A stretch of DNA of 39,467 bases from Chloroflexota bacterium (GTDB lineage: Bacteria > Chloroflexota > Chloroflexia > QHBQ01): assembly GCA_025355955.1 (NCBI GenBank), contig JANXYP010000183.1, positions 1-39,467 of the forward strand, written 5' to 3'. The notes under the pieces are model-generated. The model was not told the DNA's origin and did not search any database. It worked only from the letters and a program-made list of their open reading frames with translations. A program made the translations under genes and the position numbers. Of the stretch, positions 31,394 to 38,662 are shown piece after piece. Each line of letters opens with the position of its first letter. The stretch's first letter is position 1.

Positions 31394-32962
31394 CTATCCC
31401 TGCCGCTTGGCCCGCTCCTGCTCTACCAGCACGCGGCGTAGGATCTTGCCACTGGTAGACTTGGGGATCTGGGCCACGAACTCAAGCTGGCGCACCTTCT
31501 TGTGTGGCGCAACGTGCTGGGCGACGAAGGCCATCAGCTCGTCGGCAGTGGCCTCGCCCTTCAGCACCACGAATGCCTTCGGTATCTCGCCCGACTCCTC
31601 GTCGGGGATGGGGATAACCGCTGCGTCGGCCACCGCTGGGTGGGTGAGCAGCAATGCCTCCAACTCGGCGGGAGCAACCTGCAAGCCCTTGTACTTGATT
31701 AGCTCCTTAACCCGATCCACAATGTAGAAATAACCCTCGTCGTCGGCGTAGGCGACATCGCCAGTGTGCAGCCAACCCTCGGCATCAATCATCTGCGCGG
31801 TGGCTTCGGGTCGATTCAGGTAGCCGCGCATCACCTGTGGGCCGCGCACCCAGACTTCGCCGCGCTGGTTTGGCCCCTGCTCCGCGCCAGTTTCGTAATC
31901 CACGATCTTGCAATCGGTGTTAGCGACGCAAGGGCCAATCGAGCCATCCTTGATTTTAGCAGGGTCGTCGGGGTTGACGTGCGTCACCGGGCTAGTCTCA
32001 GTCAAGCCATAGCCCTGCTTGACCACGCAGCCTAGCCGCTTTGATACTGCCTGGGTCAGTTCCGCGCTCAAGGGCGCAGCCCCTGACATGATCAGCTTCA
32101 ACTTCGACAGGTCGTACTTGTCCACCAGCGGGTGCTTCGCTAGCGCCAGCAGAATGGGCGGCACCAGGTAGCCACGGGTTATCTTGTAATCCTGCATCAG
32201 CTGTAGAAACTGCTCCAGGTCGAAACGGGGCATGGTCACGATGGTCGCGCCCTTGTATATACCGAAGTTGAGGATCACTTCCATGCCATAGATATGGTAG
32301 AACGGTAGGATACCAATCAGCACATCGTCCTCGGTGTATGCTTCGACATCCTTGCACTGCACCACGTTCGCCACCAGGTTGTAGTGGGTGAGCATCACCC
32401 CTTTGGGTAGCCCAGTGGTGCCGCTGGAGTATGGCAGTACAACCAGGTCTTCGCGTGGGTTGATCTGCACCTGCGGTGGCTGCCCATCGTTATCTAGCAG
32501 CGCGGCGAACGGGGTCGCGCCCTCGGCCTCGCCAAAGACGAATACCTCCTCCACTGCTGATTGCTTGGCTGCTGCCAGCGCCTTGTCCAGCAACTGTGGG
32601 ATGGTCAGCAGGTATTTCGCCTTTGCATCGTTTAGCTGGTAGGCCAATTCCTCAGCCGTGTAGGTGGGGTTGACCGTGGTGTTGATACCGCCAATCGAGG
32701 CGACCGCATTGAAGGCGACTACATACTCCGGCAGGTTGGGGCTGTAGATGGCAAGCACGTCGCCCTTCTTCATCCCCCGCTGGGCCAGCCCTGCCGCCGC
32801 GTGCCGCACCGCCTCGACCAATTGTCCATAGGTGAGCGTGCGCCCGCTGGGGCCGTCAATAATCGCTGGCTTATCGGCACGGCCCGCCGCCCCTTGCAGC
32901 ATAAACTCGGTAAGCGTCACTTCGGGGATGCTCACCTCGGCATACGGACTCTGGAAGATCAT
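31394..32962 (-). CDS. AMP-forming acyl-CoA synthetase / 4-coumarate-CoA ligase-like (522 aa)
   Basis: It activates a carboxylic acid to acyl-AMP and then the CoA thioester. The P-loop-like signature YSSGTTGLPKGV lies near residue 177, GYGLTETSP near 317, WLHTGDVAYADDEGYFYIVDR near 398-415, and the catalytic Lys in PKSTSGKILRR near 505. Length and motifs match the 4CL/medium-long-chain ligase group; the acid used is unknown. The start ATG at 32962 has AGGGAG six bases upstream. A longer frame to 33013 runs into heptamer repeats and is rejected. It stands alone on the minus strand between repeat-bearing spacers. Confidence 0.94.
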   Translation of the reverse strand: MIFQSPYAEVSIPEVTLTEFMLQGAAGRADKPAIIDGPSGRTLTYGQLVEAVRHAAAGLAQRGMKKGDVLAIYSPNLPEYVVAFNAVASIGGINTTVNPTYTAEELAYQLNDAKAKYLLTIPQLLDKALAAAKQSAVEEVFVFGEAEGATPFAALLDNDGQPPQVQINPREDLVVLPYSSGTTGLPKGVMLTHYNLVANVVQCKDVEAYTEDDVLIGILPFYHIYGMEVILNFGIYKGATIVTMPRFDLEQFLQLMQDYKITRGYLVPPILLALAKHPLVDKYDLSKLKLIMSGAAPLSAELTQAVSKRLGCVVKQGYGLTETSPVTHVNPDDPAKIKDGSIGPCVANTDCKIVDYETGAEQGPNQRGEVWVRGPQVMRGYLNRPEATAQMIDAEGWLHTGDVAYADDEGYFYIVDRVKELIKYKGLQVAPAELEALLLTHPAVADAAVIPIPDEESGEIPKAFVVLKGEATADELMAFVAQHVAPHKKVRQLEFVAQIPKSTSGKILRRVLVEQERAKRQG

Positions 32963-32983
32963 GGTCGGCTCCCTCTGGAATTG

Positions 32984-33004
32984 TAGAATGTAGAATGTAG
33001 AATG
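32984..33004. repeat. Heptamer tandem repeat (TAGAATG, 3 units)
   Basis: Three perfect units lie 21 bp upstream of the acyl-CoA ligase start codon and directly abut the 33007 element. Confidence 0.85.
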
Positions 33005-33006
33005 TA

Positions 33007-33100
33007 ATACCAATTCGTCAAGGAGATGGTGTGTTTACCGTAGGGGCGGGCGGCTGCCCGCCTTGGTGCAATTTACACCCGCTGCTCGGCTAACTGGTAT
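33007..33100. mobile_element. 94-bp MITE-like element, type A with GC-rich core
   Basis: The ends are ATACCAATT and CGGCTAACTGGTAT; the total length is identical to the 8515 copy. The core hairpin, however, is GTAGGGGCGGGC...GCCCGCC, the same arm sequence as in the type-H element. Confidence 0.82.
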
Positions 33101-33200
33101 AATTCACTTAGCCTGACTTTGATATTGTAGCATACAGAAGCAGGCGGGGCAAGGGGAGAAGCAAGGAAAGGGGTGGGCAGCCGCAAGCCACCCGCCCCAA

Positions 33201-33228
33201 TCTACAATCTACAATCTACAGTCTGCAA
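33201..33228. repeat. Heptamer tandem repeat (TCTACAA-type, 4 units)
   Basis: TCTACAA, TCTACAA, TCTACAG and TCTGCAA end three bases from the stop codon of the minus-strand gene at 33232. Confidence 0.85.
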
Positions 33229-33231
33229 TGC

Positions 33232-34998
33232 TCATGGTAGCCAGCCGCGCTGTTGCAGCACCTGCACCCCCAGCAGGCCGAGACTGACCTGGTAAGGAGC
33301 GGGCAGTTCGGGGTGAAACTCGAAGCGGTTGCGCTCGAAGTATTGCACCATGTAAGTCTTGCCGTCGGTCTTGCTAACCTCGCTGAACTGTTCGCTGATT
33401 GGGTAGCCGTAGATTGCAAGTCCACCGTGCTGCTCCCAGTAGGCGCGGAACGGGCCGATCAGGTTGTGGCCGGTTGCGTCAAAGTAGACAGCGGCGGGGT
33501 TCGCCATTGCTGGGGTACGCTTGAAGGGCAGCTCACCCTCGCGCCCGACCGTAACGGTGTGGCCCAGCAGCCCCAGCAGCACATTGAAGGGCGGCTGGTT
33601 CTCGGGGTGAAGCTCGAAGCGGTTGCGCTCGAAGTATTGCACCATATAGCTGGTGATACCACTACCCTCGGCGAACTGCTCAGTGATGGGGTAGCCGAAC
33701 TGGGCCAGCCCGCCGTGCGCGTTCCAGTAATCGCGGAACGGGCCGCGCAGAGTGTGGCCGGTCTGGTCGAAGTATGTTACATTGGCATCGTGTGGGTCAG
33801 CCACTCGCGTTGCCGGGCTGCTGCCGGGTGTAGGCGAGGGGTTGACGCTGCTGCCGTAACCATCGCTGAGGATCAACCCCTGCGCGCCCACTGCTAGCGC
33901 GGTATTTGGCCCGGTTGCATATACCGCATTGAGCAGACCCTGCTTAATCGGCAGCGGGTCGTAGCTCCAGTTGCCATTCTGGTAGCGGATCAGCAGCGGG
34001 GCTGCGGTTGCGGGGCTGGTGCGAGTTATCGAATGGGTGATGTTGCCAACTGCGAAGCCGGTGTTCGCGTCGGTGAAGTAGACGGCGTTGAGTTGGGTTG
34101 CCATATAGTTGTCATTCACCGGCGCAGTACCGGCAATCGCGGTGTCGGGCAACACGGCCTGCCAGTTGCCGCCGCTGCGGTGGATGGCGTAGGGTTGCAG
34201 CATACAGGTGTTGCAAGTGCCGCCGCTGCTGCCCACTGCCCACGCCTCGTCGCTGCTGATTGCCTTCACAGCGTCGAGGCTGCTGGTGCAGCCAGCACAC
34301 AGTGCGGGGGTGGTCTCCTTGCTCCAATTGCCGTTCTGGTAATGCCAGATGCCAACCGTACCGACCAGCCAGCCGCTATCACCAGCGAAGTCGAAGCTGA
34401 GGGCCGCGATGTCGCCGCTGCCAGTAATCGAGTTATCTTGCTGCCACTGGCCGCTCTTATAGTGCAGTAGCGCGGGCTGCAGTTGGCCGCTTGAGGCATC
34501 AATCGTCGCGCCAGCCGCCCAACCCTCGTTACCTGTGCCGAGTATCTGAATGGCGTGTAGGTTAGCGTTCGGCACGGGACTGCTAATCTGGTGCCAGCCG
34601 CTGGCATCACGGTGGGCAATCAGGCTGCCATCGCCGACTGCCCAAACGTTCTCACCGTTGAGCCAGACCAGCGCCCGCAGTGGGTTGGGAAAGCTCTGGT
34701 CGAGTTGGCTGGACCAGGGGCCGCCGAAGCCACGCTGGCTCAGGGCGTAGACCACGCCATGCCCCGTGCCATCGTTGCCCGCCACGAACGCGCCCGCTGG
34801 CGTATCCACCGTGCGTGGGATGTAAACGCTGTTGAGGCTAACACCACTCGGCACCAGCCCAGTGATGACCTGCCAGCCGGGAGGAACCGGCTGCCCCGGC
34901 TGTTTGATTTGCGCCGCCGTATTGCTGCTGCTGCCCACGATCAGTAGCAGCAGCATCGCCACACTGGCGATGGTCAAAAGTTCGTTGTGCTTGGACAT
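33232..34998 (-). CDS. Secreted YCF48-like propeller protein with C-terminal tandem repeat domain (588 aa)
   Basis: A signal peptide (MLLLLIVGSSSNTAAQ) ends near residue 30. Residues 45-370 contain repeated NVWAVGDGSLIAH, EAWAVGSSG and GFAVGN-type motifs of YCF48/BNR-like beta-propellers. Residues 395-575 are two copies of a roughly 90-residue unit (TGHTLRGPFRDYWNAHGGL, FGYPITEQF, VQYFERNRFELHPE, LLGLLG). This unit is frequent in Chloroflexi exported proteins and its function is unknown to me. The ATG has AAAGGAGCAAATT upstream. The protein is exported and its ligand unknown. A larger propeller gene with SLH domains precedes it on the same strand. Confidence 0.82.
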   Translation of the reverse strand: MSKHNELLTIASVAMLLLLIVGSSSNTAAQIKQPGQPVPPGWQVITGLVPSGVSLNSVYIPRTVDTPAGAFVAGNDGTGHGVVYALSQRGFGGPWSSQLDQSFPNPLRALVWLNGENVWAVGDGSLIAHRDASGWHQISSPVPNANLHAIQILGTGNEGWAAGATIDASSGQLQPALLHYKSGQWQQDNSITGSGDIAALSFDFAGDSGWLVGTVGIWHYQNGNWSKETTPALCAGCTSSLDAVKAISSDEAWAVGSSGGTCNTCMLQPYAIHRSGGNWQAVLPDTAIAGTAPVNDNYMATQLNAVYFTDANTGFAVGNITHSITRTSPATAAPLLIRYQNGNWSYDPLPIKQGLLNAVYATGPNTALAVGAQGLILSDGYGSSVNPSPTPGSSPATRVADPHDANVTYFDQTGHTLRGPFRDYWNAHGGLAQFGYPITEQFAEGSGITSYMVQYFERNRFELHPENQPPFNVLLGLLGHTVTVGREGELPFKRTPAMANPAAVYFDATGHNLIGPFRAYWEQHGGLAIYGYPISEQFSEVSKTDGKTYMVQYFERNRFEFHPELPAPYQVSLGLLGVQVLQQRGWLP

Positions 34999-35058
34999 AA
35001 TTTGCTCCTTTCATCCAGGGCGAAACCTTTTGTTCGTCCTCACATTATACAACGAAAA

Positions 35059-35083
35059 AGCGTGGGGATTGGTTCCCCACGCT
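35059..35083 (-). terminator. Intrinsic terminator for the SLH-protein gene (minus strand)
   Basis: The 10-bp stem AGCGTGGGGA / TCCCCACGCT, read on the minus strand, is followed by TTTTTCGTT. It lies about 70 bp after the stop codon at 35154 and before the start of the next minus-strand gene. Confidence 0.8.
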
Positions 35084-35112
35084 GCCGTATTTCGCATGGT
35101 AAGGTAAAGGAC

Positions 35113-35144
35113 TCCCCTCCCACCGGGAGGGGTTGGGGAGGGTG
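35113..35144. repeat. G/C hairpin CTCCCCTCCC-GGGAGGGG downstream of the SLH gene
   Basis: The arms CCCCTCCC and GGGAGGGG are followed by TTGGGGAGGG. It has the same pattern as the hairpins at 8429, 12258 and 29697. Confidence 0.5.
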
Positions 35145-35153
35145 TATATAGCA

Positions 35154-37769
35154 TCACGGACTGGTGAGCGACAGGTCGACGATTTTGGCGATCTGCGCCC
35201 GGGTCACGCTGGCGTTGGGTGCGAATAGCCCACCGCCCACCCCGCTGACCACGCCGCGATTGTAGGCGGTCTCCACTGCTTGATAGGCGAAGTTGGCGAG
35301 TTGCACATCGCTGAAGTGAGGGCCACCACTGGTGTTGATCGGCCAGCCGAAGGCCCGCACGGTGATGACCACCGCCTGGGCGCGGCTAATCGGGTCGTTG
35401 GGCAGGAAGCAGGGGTAGGCTAGCCCGCGTGCCTGGCAAGTTGTAGCGTCCGCGCCGCTGATGGCATGGTTGGCGTATGCGGCCTCGACGAAGGCATAGA
35501 GTGGGTTGGATGGTGGCACATCGCTGAAAGTTTGGCCGCTGCTGGGGGTTGCCAGCATCCAGCCACGAGCGAGAGAGATGATCTTGGCGAACTGGATGCG
35601 GGTGGCGTTGGCATTGGGGGCATAGATGTGGCCGCCCATGCCGCTGACGATGCCGCGACAACTGAGGTCGAGGATGTAGCTATGGGCGTAATAGCTAGGC
35701 GGCACATCGGTGTAGTAGTCGTAGCAGGCGGGCGCGAAGTGCAGCAGGTGGCCCTCGTTATATGGCTGATTGTAGGAGCCATCCCCGCAGCAAGCGGAGC
35801 GTACCTGAAGACTTGGACCACCTGCCCAGCCTTCACCGAGCGCGGTAAATACTAGCGTGTTCAGTGCCGGGCCGCCGTTGATCGGGGTGGCCCAACCGCT
35901 ACCGTCGAAGTGTTCGATTGAGCCATCGCCACCAACCGCCCATCCGTTGCTGGACGTAACCATGTAAACCTTGTTCAGGTTGTGGCTACTGTCTTCACGA
36001 GTTGCATTGTTGCCTAGAACGTGGTATCGCACATGAGTACCAACTACCCATGCCTCACTTCCACTAACGGCCGATACGCTGTGGAAATCGTCTTGACCGT
36101 TTGTGGGTACCACTTGCCAGTTAGCCGGGTTGCCAGGGTCGCTAATAGTTGTGTAGATGGTACCCTGTTTGCCTACAGCCCAATAGCGCCCATTCTTGTA
36201 GGCCACTCCGTTCAAGTCATAAGTACCCAGCGTGGTAGTTAGCCATGTGCCAGTGTAGACTGCCAAGGTACCGAGGCCGCCCACCGCCACTGCCAACGAA
36301 GGGGAGACGACGATAAGTGAGTTGAGACTGGCGGTTGCTACGGTGGCGACATCACAGCCATTTGTGGTAATGTGCGCCACATAACCGTTGTATGTGAAGC
36401 CTGTTGCATAACTGTAGCCCACCGTCCATGCATCCATATCTGCACTGGCAGCGCTGGCAACATCTCGCCAGATCACTTGCGGGGTGGTGCAACTTAGCAC
36501 GGTGCTGGCATTGATCGGATTAGTGACCAGGATAGACCCGGTGTTTGCTTGGTTGCTTGTTCCCTCACTGGTGGTGCCTGCCTGATACAGTTCACCTCGC
36601 GTGGGATTGTAGTCAAGCCCGTAGATGTTGAGCGGCGCACCAGCAACGGTGCTCCAGATGTTACCATCATAGTGCTTGATGTAACCGCTATACCCAACTG
36701 CCCACACATTGTTATCGGCCACCATGTATACACTATATAGAGGGTAGGCATCGGTATCAACCCCACCGCCTGGCCCATCCCAAGTATTACTGCCAATCCC
36801 ACCTTGATAGTACGCTCCCTGAGATGTGGCGCTAAAGGTGGCTACATATGAGTATGCGCCAACGAACCAACGGCTAGTGGCGCTGAGGGCAGCGATTCCG
36901 TACGCCTCTTCATAGCTGACCATGCAAGGGTTGGGTACCGCTTTATGCTTTGCTCCATCTGACAGTGTGCTACCCCAAACCCCGCCAATGTAGTGTATTA
37001 CATCTACGTTATTGTATGTGTAGCAATAACCATTGTAACCAACGAACCCCGCCCATCCTTCGCTGCCGTCGGGGAGCATCGCAATGCTGTAGATGTCGCT
37101 GCTGATGCCGCTGTTGACGTTATGCCAGCTACCGCCAGTGTAGTGCAAGATAGTGCCAGTGTTGCCCACCGCCCAGCCTTCGGTTGAGGAGATCATCTGT
37201 ACCGCGTTGAGGCCGGTAGTGCTCGTCGGCACGGTGGTCGGCTGCCATGTGCTGCCGTTGTAGTGGTCAAGCACGGCGGTAGGCGTAATCGCGCAGGTGC
37301 TGCCTACAGCCCAACCATCGCTGGGGCTGACCATCCACAGGTCGCGGAAGTTGGCGCAAGTGCTGGGGCCAGGCGTGACCTGCCAGGCATCGTTGCTGAA
37401 CTGCATAATCACATTGTTGTCGCCCACCGCGAAAGCAGTATTGCTGATCGGGTAGACGCTGCGTAGGGTGGTGGTCACCGGGCTGGCGTAGGCAACCCAC
37501 TGCCCACCCGCGTAGCGGCGGATTGCACCCTCTGCGCCAACAATCCAGCCGTCGTTGGCTGAGGCCATCCGCACCTTATAATAGTCGGGATATTGGTCGT
37601 GCCAGCTTGGGTTCGGCTCGGCCACCGATGGCCTGGCCGATGCAGCCTGCGGCTGCGACTTGCCGCCCGCCACGCTGGTCGGGTTGGCATTGGCGCTCAA
37701 CCCGCCGCTGATCGTCAGAGCCAGCATCATCACCAGCGCCGCCAGGGCGCTGCTATACTTGCGCTTCAT
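35154..37769 (-). CDS. Surface protein with YCF48-like propeller and three SLH domains (871 aa)
   Basis: A signal peptide (KYSSALAALVMMLALTISGGLSANA) ends near residue 29. About 600 residues of propeller repeats follow (DGWIVGAEGAIRRY, EGWAVGNTGTILHY, NGWAVGGDGSIEHF). Three S-layer-homology domains lie at about 683-740, 747-810 and 815-871 (FSDVPPSNPLYAFVEAAYANHAISG and FAPNASVTRAQIAKI). SLH domains bind pyruvylated cell-wall polymers, so the propeller is displayed on the cell surface. The ATG has GAGGAGGCTGGCA upstream. GC content and codon use in the middle portion (36000-37100) look lower than in neighbouring genes. Confidence 0.9.
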   Translation of the reverse strand: MKRKYSSALAALVMMLALTISGGLSANANPTSVAGGKSQPQAASARPSVAEPNPSWHDQYPDYYKVRMASANDGWIVGAEGAIRRYAGGQWVAYASPVTTTLRSVYPISNTAFAVGDNNVIMQFSNDAWQVTPGPSTCANFRDLWMVSPSDGWAVGSTCAITPTAVLDHYNGSTWQPTTVPTSTTGLNAVQMISSTEGWAVGNTGTILHYTGGSWHNVNSGISSDIYSIAMLPDGSEGWAGFVGYNGYCYTYNNVDVIHYIGGVWGSTLSDGAKHKAVPNPCMVSYEEAYGIAALSATSRWFVGAYSYVATFSATSQGAYYQGGIGSNTWDGPGGGVDTDAYPLYSVYMVADNNVWAVGYSGYIKHYDGNIWSTVAGAPLNIYGLDYNPTRGELYQAGTTSEGTSNQANTGSILVTNPINASTVLSCTTPQVIWRDVASAASADMDAWTVGYSYATGFTYNGYVAHITTNGCDVATVATASLNSLIVVSPSLAVAVGGLGTLAVYTGTWLTTTLGTYDLNGVAYKNGRYWAVGKQGTIYTTISDPGNPANWQVVPTNGQDDFHSVSAVSGSEAWVVGTHVRYHVLGNNATREDSSHNLNKVYMVTSSNGWAVGGDGSIEHFDGSGWATPINGGPALNTLVFTALGEGWAGGPSLQVRSACCGDGSYNQPYNEGHLLHFAPACYDYYTDVPPSYYAHSYILDLSCRGIVSGMGGHIYAPNANATRIQFAKIISLARGWMLATPSSGQTFSDVPPSNPLYAFVEAAYANHAISGADATTCQARGLAYPCFLPNDPISRAQAVVITVRAFGWPINTSGGPHFSDVQLANFAYQAVETAYNRGVVSGVGGGLFAPNASVTRAQIAKIVDLSLTSP

Positions 37770-37860
37770 TGCCAGCCTCCTCTATGAGCTAATGCTCGTC
37801 TCGTTATTCGGTATAGTGATTATAACGCCGTTGCCTGATGCGATACAATAGTAGAGTTAG

Positions 37861-37893
37861 GCGCTATTCAGGCGTTATTCAGGCGTTATTCAG
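37861..37893. repeat. 11-bp tandem repeat (GCGTTATTCAG, 3 units)
   Basis: GCGCTATTCAG is followed by two GCGTTATTCAG units. It lies between the divergent SLH-protein and tetR genes. Confidence 0.85.
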
Positions 37894-37931
37894 GCGCACC
37901 TTCCCTTGCCCTTCAAAGCACTGCATGCACA

Positions 37932-37946
37932 TGACCGAACGGTAAG
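37932..37946 (+). promoter_or_regulatory. Candidate TetR operator O1 (TGACCGAACGGTAAG)
   Basis: The palindromic core ACCG-AA-CGGT is shared, in direct orientation, with a second site at 38006-38020. It lies 29 bp upstream of the -35. Confidence 0.65.
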
Positions 37947-37974
37947 TAAAAATTCAAATATCCTGTGCAAACCA

Positions 37975-38004
37975 TTGACAAAGGCATTGTTTTTGCGGTA
38001 TAAT
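37975..38004 (+). promoter_or_regulatory. Consensus promoter of the tetR-MFS operon
   Basis: A perfect TTGACA (37975-37980) and a perfect TATAAT (37999-38004) are separated by 18 bp. This is the best promoter match in the window. Confidence 0.85.
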
Positions 38005-38005
38005 C

Positions 38006-38020
38006 TGACCGAGTGGTAAG
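38006..38020 (+). promoter_or_regulatory. Candidate TetR operator O2 (TGACCGAGTGGTAAG)
   Basis: It matches O1 at 13 of 15 bases and sits directly downstream of the -10, where binding would block transcription. Confidence 0.65.
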
Positions 38021-38035
38021 GAGCGAGGAGCGAGG
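38019..38035 (+). promoter_or_regulatory. Duplicated ribosome binding site (AGGAGCG x2) before tetR
   Basis: AGGAGCG AGGAGCG AGG precedes ATG 38036: a 7-bp direct repeat in which the first unit's GGAG lies about 11 bases, and the second's about 5 bases, from the start codon. Confidence 0.6.
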
Positions 38036-38662
38036 ATGCTAGCGGAAATACAAATAAGCGAACATGGTGAGGAGACGCTGGAGCGCATCATCAGCGAGGC
38101 GGAGCGGATGTTTGCCGCGCATGGCTACAAGGGGGTGGCGATGAGCCAGCTTGCTGATGCCTGTGCGATCAGCAAGCCCGCGCTCTACTATTATTTCCGC
38201 GACAAGCAGGAGCTTTATACCCAGGTGCTGCTACGCCAGCTTGCCCGCCATAGCCACGAGTTCCAACGCATCCTAATGGGCAAGAGCATGCGCCCCGGAC
38301 TGAGGGCGCTGACCGACTATCTGCTTACTAGCAGCACTTACGATATGAACCAGATGCAGGCGGATATGCGTGGTGAACTCGATGAGGAGCGCCGCGCCTT
38401 GCTCAACCAGGTTTTCCTGCGCGACTTCTTCGGTCCGGTAAAAGAGCTATTCGCGAGTGGAGTGCGTAGCGGCGAATTGCGCCCCGAGACCGATGCGGAG
38501 ATTAGCGCCTGGATGTTTATGAGTATCATGTCTACAGTTTGTAACCCCAACGGTATCCCCGCCACCCTTGCTGCCGGTCGAACCCTTAGCGAGATTGTGG
38601 TCAAAACCCTGCTGGACGGTCTCGGCAATCAAATGACAAACGAAAAGGAGCTATTTGTATGA
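38036..38662 (+). CDS. TetR/AcrR-family transcriptional regulator (208 aa)
   Basis: The N-terminal helix-turn-helix is clear (ERIISEAERMFAAHGYKGVAMSQLADACAISKPALYYYFRDKQELYTQVL, residues 16-67). A helical ligand-binding domain with no family-specific motif follows. The gene is first in an operon: its TGA overlaps the ATG of the downstream MFS pump (ATGA, 38659-38662), so the two are translationally coupled. Two matching operator-like sites flank the consensus promoter, implying that it represses itself and the pump until an effector binds. The start ATG has the duplicated AGGAGCG upstream. The effector is unknown. Confidence 0.94.
   Translation: MLAEIQISEHGEETLERIISEAERMFAAHGYKGVAMSQLADACAISKPALYYYFRDKQELYTQVLLRQLARHSHEFQRILMGKSMRPGLRALTDYLLTSSTYDMNQMQADMRGELDEERRALLNQVFLRDFFGPVKELFASGVRSGELRPETDAEISAWMFMSIMSTVCNPNGIPATLAAGRTLSEIVVKTLLDGLGNQMTNEKELFV

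Noticed and set aside
32963-33013. 17-residue N-terminal extension of the acyl-CoA ligase
   Set aside because: It translates heptamer repeat DNA and has no binding site; the ATG at 32962 has AGGGAG upstream.
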